A stretch of DNA of 64,000 nt from Actinoallomurus iriomotensis. Lineage in GTDB: Bacteria > Actinomycetota > Actinomycetes > Streptosporangiales > Streptosporangiaceae. Below are positions 35,172 to 42,539 of this stretch, one piece after another. The notes under the pieces are model-generated. The model worked only from the letters and a program-made list of their open reading frames with translations, made no database searches and was not told where the DNA came from. Every line of letters begins with the position of its first letter. Within the stretch, counting starts at the first letter, position 1. The DNA is taken from the NCBI RefSeq assembly GCF_030269445.1, contig NZ_BSTJ01000016.1, positions 179,194 through 243,193 of the forward strand. Reading direction: 5' to 3'. Position numbers and translations under genes: made by a program.

Positions 35172-35205
35172 ACGATCTTTGGCCCAAAGTCGTGTTTGAT
35201 AAACA
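35172..35205. promoter_or_regulatory. Two palindromes in the divergent promoter of the cyclitol cluster
   Basis: CTTTGG-C-CCAAAG (35177-35189) is a perfect inverted repeat, flanked by ACGA and TCGT that pair if one base is bulged. TGTTT-GAT-AAACA (35193-35205) is a second perfect inverted repeat four bases later. They lie 78-110 bp before the cyclase start in the only gap between the two arms, where pathway-specific control is expected. No regulator gene is present in the cluster. Confidence 0.55.
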
Positions 35206-35282
35206 TTTGGCCGAGAAGATTACTCTCGCACCGGAGTGGCCTGCCTGACCCGATTGGTGGATCTTGGTAAAAAAGGAGTCCG

Positions 35283-36455
35283 ATGGCCGAGAACAGCTAT
35301 ATCGTTCGTGATCGGATCCCACTGTCCGCGAACTCGTCGGCCATCGAGGTCAGCCTCGAACGACGGGACACCTACCGCATCCATGTGGTGCCCGAAGCGT
35401 CGGCCGCGGCCGACGTACTGATCGGCGAACTCGACGGACGCCGCGCCGCGGTGATCACCGAGCGCACCGTCGCGTCGCTTCCCGCCTACCGGCTCACCGA
35501 GACCCTCGACCAGCGTGGCCTGCTGCTGGGCAGCATGGTCGTCGACGCCGGCGAACGCAGCAAGAGCCTGGACACCGCCTACCGGCTCCTCGACTGGCTG
35601 GCCCAGCTCGGCCTCGCACGCCGGGACGTGGTGGTGGCCCTCGGCGGCGGAATGATCATGGATACCGTCGGCTGGGTCGCCAGCGCCTTCATGCGCGGCG
35701 TGCCGTACATCAACGTCCCCACGACCCTTCTCGCCCAGGTCGACGCCGGTATCGGCGGAAAGGTGGCGGTCGACCACAATGCCGCAAAGAACCTGGTCGG
35801 CGCGTTCTACCAGCCGCGCGCCGTCATTTCCTGCCTGGAGTTCCTCGAGACGCTCGACCCGCGGCAGGCGCGCTCAGGACTTGCCGAAGCCCTGAAAAAA
35901 GCGATAATCGCCTCACCGGAACTCTTCGAATACATCGAGCGGCACACCGACGCGCTGGTGGGATGCCATTCTTCGGCGGTCGGGCCGCTCGTCCGGGCGG
36001 CCAGCGCGATCAAGACCGAACTCGTCGGCCGCGACCCGTACGAGGTGGATCTGCGCCGCCCGCTGAACTTCGGGCACACCGTCGGGCACGCGGTCGAGAC
36101 GACCACCGGGTACGGGCCCGTCCTGCACGGGGAGGCGGTCGCGTACGGGATGGTCGTGGCGCTGGACATCTCCCGCGCTCGCGGCCTGCTCGACGCCGCC
36201 CTCGCCGAGCGGATCGTCGACCTGATCCGGCGGCTCGGCCTTCCGGTGCGGCTCGAACAGCTCCGCTCCGTGCCGCGCATCGACGACGTGCTCGGCGCGC
36301 TGGACAAGATCCGCGAGATCCGGGACGGCAGCCTGCGCTTCGTCCTCCCGGTCGAGCTGGGCACCACGCTCATCGCCGAAGACGTCACCGAGGACGAGGT
36401 GCGGCAGGCCCTGCTCCGCACCGTCTCCGACGACGTCCCGGTGGGCGGCCCGTGA
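35283..36455 (+). CDS. Sugar phosphate cyclase (dehydroquinate-synthase-like)
   Basis: A 390-residue NAD+/metal-dependent cyclase that turns a sugar phosphate into a carbocyclic ketone, the entry step of cyclitol pathways. The NAD motif is ALGGGMIMDTVGWVASAF, the PTTLLAQVDAGIGGK strand and AAKNLVGAFYQP follow, and the metal ligands lie in LAEALKKA, NFGHTVGHAVE and LHGEAVAYGM. The GHxxGHA pair is as in dehydroquinate and 2-deoxy-scyllo-inosose synthases, whereas EEVS enzymes of validamycin type have another sequence there; the GVPYINVPTTL part leans toward the C7-cyclitol enzymes. The product is therefore open. The ATG follows AAAAAAGGAG. It is the first gene of the rightward arm. Confidence 0.85.
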   Translation: MAENSYIVRDRIPLSANSSAIEVSLERRDTYRIHVVPEASAAADVLIGELDGRRAAVITERTVASLPAYRLTETLDQRGLLLGSMVVDAGERSKSLDTAYRLLDWLAQLGLARRDVVVALGGGMIMDTVGWVASAFMRGVPYINVPTTLLAQVDAGIGGKVAVDHNAAKNLVGAFYQPRAVISCLEFLETLDPRQARSGLAEALKKAIIASPELFEYIERHTDALVGCHSSAVGPLVRAASAIKTELVGRDPYEVDLRRPLNFGHTVGHAVETTTGYGPVLHGEAVAYGMVVALDISRARGLLDAALAERIVDLIRRLGLPVRLEQLRSVPRIDDVLGALDKIREIRDGSLRFVLPVELGTTLIAEDVTEDEVRQALLRTVSDDVPVGGP

Positions 36456-36727
36456 CCGAGCGAAGCGAGGGAACCAGAAAGCACGGCCCGGTGGTCACCC
36501 CCTCCGACGAAGGAGGCCCCGTGACCGAACGAAGCGAGAGAACCAGAAAGCACGGCCCGGTGGTCACCCCCTCCGACGAAGGAGGCCCCGTGACCGAGCG
36601 AAGCGAGAGAACCAGAAAGCACGGCCCGGTGGTCACCCCCTCCGACGAAGGAGGCCCCGTGACCGAGCGAAGCGAGAGAACCAGAAAGCACGGCCCGGTG
36701 GTCACTCCCCCCGACGAAGGAGGCCTC
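36452..36727 (+). repeat. Four tandem copies of a 69-bp repeat carrying RBS and GTG start
   Basis: Units at 36452-36520, 36521-36589, 36590-36658 and 36659-36727, nearly identical. Each starts GTGACCGA-CGAAGCGAG, contains CACGGCCCGGTGGTCAC, and ends GACGAAGGAGGCC. As 69 is a multiple of three, the array is one open frame encoding four 23-residue units (TERSERTRKHGPVVTPSDEG). Each unit places GAAGGAGG four bases before the next GTG. After the fourth unit the GTG is changed to ACG. GGTCAC/GTGACC and CCTCC/GGAGG arms could form hairpins. Confidence 0.9.
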
Positions 36728-38914
36728 ACGACCGCGTTGTGGGCGGTCGACGCGGGTGGGAGTACGACGACGGCGGTCCTTCCCGGGGCCGGGGAGGTCA
36801 GGACCTACGGGTCGGTCAACCCGGCCTCGGTCGGAGCCGGGCCGGCGGCGCGGACCCTGCGCGACCTGTTCGGTGACGTCGCGGCGGCGCTGGACGGGCG
36901 GGACGGTACGGGGTGGATCGCCACCGCCGCGGTCGACCTGGACGTCGGTGCGGACGAGCCGCTCCGCCTGCGCGACCTCGCGCGGGCGGCCGGTGTGCGC
37001 GGGCGGTTGCTGGTCTCCAACGACTGCGTGCCCTGGCTGGTCGCGCCGCCGCTCTCCGGCCGCGGTGTCGTGCTGGTGTGCGGCACCGGCTCGGGATTCG
37101 CCGCCGCCGACGGCGCGGACGCGCTGTGCCGGGTCGGCGGTTGCGAGTACCTCGGCAGCGACGAGGGCAGCGCCTTCACCCTCGGCCTGGACGGGCTGCG
37201 CGCCGCCGTCCGCGCCGTGGACGGACGCGGATCCGCGACCGCGATCGCGGCCCGGCTGACCGGTCTCGCCGGGGGCCGGTCGCCGGTGGAACTGGCCCGC
37301 GCGCTGGCCGCCGAGGCGTTCCCCAAGGCCGCGGTCGCCGCCCTGGCGCCGGCGGTCTGCGACGCCTGGCTCGACGGTGACGCCGTGGCGGCCTCGCTGG
37401 TGTCGGCGGCGGTCGGCGAGCTCGTCCTGGGCGTCCGTGCCGCCCGCGATCGCGCCGGGCTCACCGGCGCGTGGTCGGTGGCCGCCGGCGGCGGCGTCCT
37501 GCGCGGCTGCCCGCCGTTTCTGGCCGAGCTCGACCGGCGGCTGTGCACCGAGGCGGGCGCCGCCGAGGTCGTGCCGGTGGACCGGCCGGCGGAGGCCGTG
37601 TACGCGGCGCTGCGGAGCCTCGCACGCGACGACGGGGAGGTACGGCCGCCCGCGAGCGCGGTGGGCCACGCCGTCCGGTCGCTCGACCTCGACCCACGGG
37701 AGCACCGCACACCGCCCGCGAACGCGGGAGACCCCGCCGACGGGCCGCTCAATCTCCACCCAGCAAACAACCCCACACCACCCGCGAACGCGGCAAACCC
37801 CGCCGACGAGCCACCCGACCCCCACCCACCAAACCACCCCACACCACCCGCGAACGCGGCAAACCCCGCCGACAAGCCACCCGGCCTCCACCGACCGAAC
37901 CACCGCGCGCGGTCCGCGCGCCGCCCCCTGCGGAGCCCCGGGGACCGGCCGGTGGGTGTCGGGCTGTGTCTCGCCGCCTGGGGCGGGTCGCGGCTGGACA
38001 CCGCGTTGGAGCACGCCGCGCGCTGCGGTGTGGACGCGGTGGACCTGCCCACCGACAGCACGTCCGGCCTGGTCGACCTGGTGCGCTGGGCGCGGGACAG
38101 GGAACACCGGGCCGAGCTGCGCGCGGCGGTCGCCGGCACCGCGGTGGAGTGCGTGAGCAACAGCCGCGACAGCCAGTTGCTGCTCGGTCCGCACGGCCCG
38201 CACACCGACCCGGTCCTCGCGGGCTCGGCCGCGGACAAGCGGGAGCACGCGCTGCGATCCGCGATGGACACCGTGCGGCTCGCCGCCGACCTCGGCGCGC
38301 CCCACGTCCGGCTGATGTACGGGGTCCCGGACGTGGCGCGCTGGCTGTCGTGGTGGCACAGCGCGGTGAGCTGGGCGGACAACATCGCCCTCTGGTGCGA
38401 GGAGGCGCGGCCGATCCTGCGGCTGGCCGCCGAGCACGGCGTGACGCTCCTCGTCGAGCCGCACCCCAAGCAGGTCGTCTACGACCGGGCCAGCGCCCGG
38501 CAGCTCCTCGACGCGGCGGCCGAGACCGAGCCGTCGGCCTCGGTACGGCTGTGCGTCGACCCGGCCAACCTGGCCGCCACCGGCCACGACCCGGTCGACG
38601 CGGTCCGCGGCTGGGGCGCCGGCCTCGGCGCCGCGCACGCGAAGGACCTGCAGCGCTGGGGCCGTCCGGAGCCGCCGCCCGGGGCCGGCTGGTCGCGGTA
38701 CGGGCCCGGACCGCCGATCCGGTTCCGTGCCCTGGGCGCCGGCGAGATGCCGTGGCCCGCGATCGTGTCGGCGCTGCTCGACGAGGACTTCCGCGGCGTC
38801 CTCTACGTCGAGCACGAGGACGCCCTGCTGCCGCGGGAGCAGAGCACGACGGCCTCCGTACGGCTCCTGCGCGACCTGCTGCCCCAGAGCGGCCCGCAGG
38901 GCCGCACCTGGTGA
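36452..38914 (+). CDS. Fusion of BadF/BadG-type sugar kinase and xylose-isomerase-like TIM barrel
   Basis: Up to 820 residues. After the N-terminal repeat (about 92 residues) comes an ASKHA kinase domain of the BadF/N-acetylglucosamine-kinase family, with phosphate loops VDAGGSTTTAV and VCGTGSGFAAA and adenosine motif AAGGGVLRG (about 95-410). A Pro/Asn/His-rich linker with three 22-residue repeats follows, then a TIM barrel (about 500-815) with the metal ligands of the xylose-isomerase-like family in LLVEPHP, CVDPANL, AAHAKD and YVEHED. The kinase could make the cyclitol 7-phosphate. TIM barrels of this family (IolE, IolI) dehydrate or isomerise inososes, so the second half is a candidate cyclitol epimerase or dehydratase. 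The start may be any of four GTGs. Confidence 0.78.
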   Translation: MTERSEGTRKHGPVVTPSDEGGPVTERSERTRKHGPVVTPSDEGGPVTERSERTRKHGPVVTPSDEGGPVTERSERTRKHGPVVTPPDEGGLTTALWAVDAGGSTTTAVLPGAGEVRTYGSVNPASVGAGPAARTLRDLFGDVAAALDGRDGTGWIATAAVDLDVGADEPLRLRDLARAAGVRGRLLVSNDCVPWLVAPPLSGRGVVLVCGTGSGFAAADGADALCRVGGCEYLGSDEGSAFTLGLDGLRAAVRAVDGRGSATAIAARLTGLAGGRSPVELARALAAEAFPKAAVAALAPAVCDAWLDGDAVAASLVSAAVGELVLGVRAARDRAGLTGAWSVAAGGGVLRGCPPFLAELDRRLCTEAGAAEVVPVDRPAEAVYAALRSLARDDGEVRPPASAVGHAVRSLDLDPREHRTPPANAGDPADGPLNLHPANNPTPPANAANPADEPPDPHPPNHPTPPANAANPADKPPGLHRPNHRARSARRPLRSPGDRPVGVGLCLAAWGGSRLDTALEHAARCGVDAVDLPTDSTSGLVDLVRWARDREHRAELRAAVAGTAVECVSNSRDSQLLLGPHGPHTDPVLAGSAADKREHALRSAMDTVRLAADLGAPHVRLMYGVPDVARWLSWWHSAVSWADNIALWCEEARPILRLAAEHGVTLLVEPHPKQVVYDRASARQLLDAAAETEPSASVRLCVDPANLAATGHDPVDAVRGWGAGLGAAHAKDLQRWGRPEPPPGAGWSRYGPGPPIRFRALGAGEMPWPAIVSALLDEDFRGVLYVEHEDALLPREQSTTASVRLLRDLLPQSGPQGRTW
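37708..37905 (+). repeat. Three 66-bp repeats inside the kinase-TIM linker
   Basis: Units start at 37708, 37774 and 37840, each beginning CACACC-CCCGCGAACGCGG and encoding a PPANA-NPAD peptide of 22 residues. Base use here (runs of CCAC, CAAAC) is unlike the flanking enzyme domains. The unit length keeps the frame, so the array works as an extendable linker. Confidence 0.85.
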
Positions 38915-38934
38915 CCCACGGCGGAAGGGATCGG

Positions 38935-40041
38935 ATGATGCGTGATGTCCGTGCCGCGCTGCTCGCCGGCGGCCTCGGCGAGCGGATGGGCCGGCTGACC
39001 GACGACATGTGCAAACCACTCGTGCCCTACGCGGCGTCCTGCCGCCTGGTCGACTTCAGCGTGGCGAACGCCGCGCGGTCCGGGATCCCGGAGGTGGTGC
39101 TGCTGTCGATGCACCGCGAACGGGACCTGGTCCACCACCTCGCCACGTACTGGGACGGTGCGGGCGTCCGGGTCCACTTCGGCCCGCACGACACGCTGGT
39201 GCGTTCGGGCGACCTGCCGCCCGGGGCACCGCTGCCGCCACGGCCGCCCGAGTCGGGCACCGCCGACGCGCTGCTCACCAACGCCGAGTACGTGTTCGGG
39301 CCGGGCGTCCGCGACGTGCTGGTGCAGCACGCCGACCACGTCTACACCTTCGACTACGGGCCGATGGTGGCCGCGCACCGCGACGCGGGCGCGGACGTCA
39401 CGATCGGCGTGCAGCGGATCGAGCGCCGCTTCGTGCGGCTGTTCGGCATGGTCGAGGTGGACGGGGACCTGCGGGTGCGACGGTTGGTGGAGAAGCCCGC
39501 CGAGCCGACGTCGGACCTGGTGTTCACCGCCTTCTGCCTGTTCCGCGCGGAAGTGCTGGAGAAGGTGCTCGGCTCGCTGGCGGCGCTCGGTGAGGACGGT
39601 TGGCAGCACGACATCAGCCGCGACGTGCTGCCCACGATGATCGCCGACGGCCGGCACGTGCTCGCGTACCCGGTCTCCGGCTACTGGGCCGACATCGGCA
39701 CCGTGGAGCGCTACCACCTGGAGCAGATGAGGCTGCTGGAGCGGCCGAGCCCGCTGCCGCCGGCCGACCTGCCCCGGACGCTGGCCGGCGGTCCCCCGCG
39801 CTTCGACACGGAGACGCGCTGCCTGCTCGGCGACGGCGTCGTCGTGCCGGGCGACGCCGTCGTACGGTCCAGCGTGCTGTTCCCCGGTTGCGTGGTCGAG
39901 CCCGGCGCGCGGATCGAGCGCTCCGTGGTGCTGCCGGACGCCCGCGTACGGGCCGGCGCGCGGCTCGCCGACACGGTCACGGCGGTCGGCGAGGACCTGA
40001 CCGGACCACGCACCGGCCTCGCCGGACTTGAACCCGCCTGA
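38935..40041 (+). CDS. GlgC-like nucleotidyltransferase (ValB-type role)
   Basis: A 368-residue NTP-transferase. The signature AALLAGGLGERMGRLTDDMC with CKPLVPYAASCRLVDF matches glucose-1-phosphate adenylyltransferases; the catalytic region continues through ADHVYTFDYGPMV and VEKPAEP, and a left-handed beta-helix-like C-terminus holds hexapeptide-type repeats (VVVPGDAVVRSSVLFPGCVV). In validamycin biosynthesis ValB, also GlgC-like, activates a cyclitol phosphate for the pseudoglycosyltransferase. The same role is likely here. ATG 38935 (or 38938) follows GGAAGGGA. Nucleotide preference cannot be read from sequence. Confidence 0.82.
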   Translation: MMRDVRAALLAGGLGERMGRLTDDMCKPLVPYAASCRLVDFSVANAARSGIPEVVLLSMHRERDLVHHLATYWDGAGVRVHFGPHDTLVRSGDLPPGAPLPPRPPESGTADALLTNAEYVFGPGVRDVLVQHADHVYTFDYGPMVAAHRDAGADVTIGVQRIERRFVRLFGMVEVDGDLRVRRLVEKPAEPTSDLVFTAFCLFRAEVLEKVLGSLAALGEDGWQHDISRDVLPTMIADGRHVLAYPVSGYWADIGTVERYHLEQMRLLERPSPLPPADLPRTLAGGPPRFDTETRCLLGDGVVVPGDAVVRSSVLFPGCVVEPGARIERSVVLPDARVRAGARLADTVTAVGEDLTGPRTGLAGLEPA

Positions 40042-40065
40042 CGCCGACCTCCGAAGGGACCTTCT

Positions 40066-41580
40066 GTGCGGCAGACGCACTTCAACGTACTGATCGTCGG
40101 TGGCGGCGCCGCCGGCTGCGTACTCGCGAACCGGCTCAGCGAGGACGAACGGACCAGCGTCGGGCTGGTCGAGGCCGGGCCCGACTATGGCACGTTCGAC
40201 GTCGAACGCTGGCCGGCCGAACTCCTGGACGCGCGCTCGGCGGCCCGCGGGCACGACTGGAGCCCGGGGCCGTCCTGCTGCGCCCGCGCCCGGGTGATCG
40301 GCGGTTCCTCGGCGCACAACGGATGCTGGGCCACGCTGGGGGCGCCCGCCGACTACGACGCCTGGGCGGCGTACTCCGGCGGCTCATGGGACAACGCCAC
40401 GCTGCGGCCGTACCTGCGGCGGGCGGTGAGCCGGCTGCGCGTGCGGCCCGTGGCGCCGGACGACCGCACCGCCTGGCACGAGGCGGTGATCGAGGCGGGG
40501 CGCGCGCTCGGCCTGCCGTACCTGGAGGACGTCAACGCCGAGCACGAGCGCGAGGGCGTGGGCTGGGTGCCGCTGAACGCCGTGGGCGGCACCCGCTGGC
40601 ACACCGCGTTCGCCTACCTGGACCCGGCCCGCGACCGCCCGAACCTGCGGATCGTGGCCCGGTCCCTCGCCGTACGGCTGGAGTTCGCGGGCGAGCGGGC
40701 GACCGGGCTGGTCGTGGCGGGCGAGGACGGCGAGCGGCTGCTGACCGCCGACGCGGTGATCCTGTGCTGCGGGACGTACGGCAACCCTCCGCTGCTGATG
40801 CGCAGCGGGGTCGGCCCCGAGGCGGTGCTGCGCCGGCTCGGCGCGCCGGTCCTGCACCCGCGCGACGGCGTCGGGGAGAACCTCGTCGACCACAGCTCGC
40901 TCGGCCTGATGCTGGACCCGCTGGAGAGCCTGCACGCCGCGATGCCCGACGCGGCCGAGTCCTACTTCGCCCAGACGGTGATCAAGGCGCGCTCCAGTGT
41001 CGCCCGCGACGAGTTCTGGGACCTTCACATCGTGCCGTCGGCCGCGCCGGCCGAGGACGCGCAGGGCTTGTACAACGGGCCGCTGACGGCCGGGTTCTAC
41101 GTGTTCGCGATGGCCCCGGACGCGCGCGGCTCCGTACGGGCCGGGTCGCTTGATCCGGAGGAGCCGCCGGTGATCGAGCACGGCTTCTTCACCGACCCCG
41201 AGGGCCACGACCAGCAGGTGGTGCTCGACGGAATCGACCTGGCGCACGAGCTGGCGCGCAGCGTGCCGCTGGCCGGTCTCGCCGGGCTGACGCCGTGGCC
41301 TGCCGAGCGCCGGGAGAGGGAGTCGGTGCTCGCGGACGCGAACGGCTACTGGCATCCGGTCGGGACGTGCGCGATGGGCCCCGAGGACGATCCTCTGGCG
41401 GTCGCGGACGAGCGCGGCCGGGTGCACGGCCTGGAGAACGTCTACGTCGCCGACGCGTCGCTGATGCCCCTCATCCCCCGGGCGAACACCCACCTGACGA
41501 CCGTGGCGGTCGCCGACCGGCTCGGCGAGCTGCTGGCCGCCTCCCTGAGCGGCGCGCACGGAAGGAGTGAGGCCGGATGA
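40066..41580 (+). CDS. GMC-family FAD oxidoreductase
   Basis: A 504-residue flavoprotein alcohol oxidase/dehydrogenase. FAD motif IVGGGAAGCVLANRLSE is at the N-terminus, the GMC signature ARVIGGSSAHNG follows, and the catalytic His is in YWHPVGTCAMGPEDD with a second conserved NTHLTTVAVADRL. The GTG start follows GAAGGGA. It overlaps the next gene by four bases. In the cluster it may oxidise a cyclitol hydroxyl to the ketone used by the aminotransferase; no GMC enzyme is known to me from the validamycin pathway, so this would be a tailoring or alternative step. Confidence 0.85.
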   Translation: MRQTHFNVLIVGGGAAGCVLANRLSEDERTSVGLVEAGPDYGTFDVERWPAELLDARSAARGHDWSPGPSCCARARVIGGSSAHNGCWATLGAPADYDAWAAYSGGSWDNATLRPYLRRAVSRLRVRPVAPDDRTAWHEAVIEAGRALGLPYLEDVNAEHEREGVGWVPLNAVGGTRWHTAFAYLDPARDRPNLRIVARSLAVRLEFAGERATGLVVAGEDGERLLTADAVILCCGTYGNPPLLMRSGVGPEAVLRRLGAPVLHPRDGVGENLVDHSSLGLMLDPLESLHAAMPDAAESYFAQTVIKARSSVARDEFWDLHIVPSAAPAEDAQGLYNGPLTAGFYVFAMAPDARGSVRAGSLDPEEPPVIEHGFFTDPEGHDQQVVLDGIDLAHELARSVPLAGLAGLTPWPAERRERESVLADANGYWHPVGTCAMGPEDDPLAVADERGRVHGLENVYVADASLMPLIPRANTHLTTVAVADRLGELLAASLSGAHGRSEAG

Positions 41581-42434
41581 AGGTCGGTCTGCTGTCCCCC
41601 AGCATGCCGCCGTTCGACTCGCCGGAGGCGGCACGCCTGATCGCGACGCTGGCCGAGCGGTACGGCGCGCACTCGCTGTGGGTGCCCGAGCACGTCGTGC
41701 TGCCCGCCTCCTACGACACGCCCTACCCCTACTCCGCCGACGGGCGCATGCCGGTACCGGCCGAGTGGCCCTACCCCGACCCGCTCGCCTGGCTCGGCTA
41801 CGTCGCCGGGCTGACCTCCACGGTCCGGCTGGTCACCGGGATGCTGATCCTGCCGCAGCGCAACCCGGTGGTGCTGGCCAAGGAGACCGCGACCCTCGAC
41901 TTCCTGTCGGGCGGGCGGCTGTCGCTCGGCGTGGGCCTCGGCTGGTTCCGCGAGGAGTTCGAAGCCGTGGGCGTCGATTTCGACGACCGGGTCGCCCGGT
42001 TCGAGGAGTACGTCGGGGTGCTCCGCGCGCTGTGGAACGACGAGGACTTCGACGGACGCCACCACCGGCTGAAGGGCGTGCGCTGCCGACCGAGACCGGT
42101 GCGGCCGGGCGGCATCCCGCTGATCATGGGCGGGCACAGCGTCGCGGCGGCACGCCGTGCGGGACGGCTGGCCGACGGGTTCTTCCCGGCGGTCGCCGAC
42201 CCGGCACCGCTGTTCGCCGAGTGCCGGCGGGCCGCGGAGGCGGCGGGCCGCGACCCGGACGCCATCGAGCTGGTCGCCGAGGCCGCCCCGCCGACCGCCG
42301 AGCGCGCGGCGGAGCTGCGCGCGATGGGCGTCTCGATCGTGCTGGTCTACCCGCCGCAGGTGCCGGTGGACGAGCTGACCGACGCCTTCGCCGACTTCGC
42401 CGACCGCGTCCTGGCGTCCCTCGCCGCGCTCTGA
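41577..42434 (+). CDS. LLM-class flavin (F420-type) oxidoreductase
   Basis: A 285-residue luciferase-like TIM-barrel protein with N-terminal MKVGLLSPSMPP, HSLWVPEHVV, the VTGMLILPQRNPVVLAKETAT strand split over the cofactor site, and RLSLGVGLGWFREEFEAVG. These match F420-dependent actinomycete members rather than true luciferases. It begins on the GMC stop (ATGA) and is the last gene of the rightward arm, so it probably belongs to the pathway, for example reducing an enone. The substrate is unknown. Confidence 0.8.
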   Translation: MKVGLLSPSMPPFDSPEAARLIATLAERYGAHSLWVPEHVVLPASYDTPYPYSADGRMPVPAEWPYPDPLAWLGYVAGLTSTVRLVTGMLILPQRNPVVLAKETATLDFLSGGRLSLGVGLGWFREEFEAVGVDFDDRVARFEEYVGVLRALWNDEDFDGRHHRLKGVRCRPRPVRPGGIPLIMGGHSVAAARRAGRLADGFFPAVADPAPLFAECRRAAEAAGRDPDAIELVAEAAPPTAERAAELRAMGVSIVLVYPPQVPVDELTDAFADFADRVLASLAAL

Positions 42435-42539
42435 CCCGACGCCGGGAGCCCGGCGCCCCACAGGCGTCACGTCCCGGTCACCCCCCGGCCATCGACGCGT
42501 CCTCCGCCGGTCGATCACGGCGCGGAGAATCACCGCTAA

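Noticed and set aside
35963..36451. Extension of the kinase-TIM gene upstream to an ATG at 35963
   Set aside because: That stretch is the sugar phosphate cyclase read in another frame; the real start is among the GTGs of the repeat array.
35283..36455. Housekeeping 3-dehydroquinate synthase (aroB)
   Set aside because: No shikimate genes are adjacent, it is coupled to the kinase-TIM gene in a cyclitol cluster, and the NAD loop and GGKVAVD segment deviate. Not fully excluded without phylogeny.
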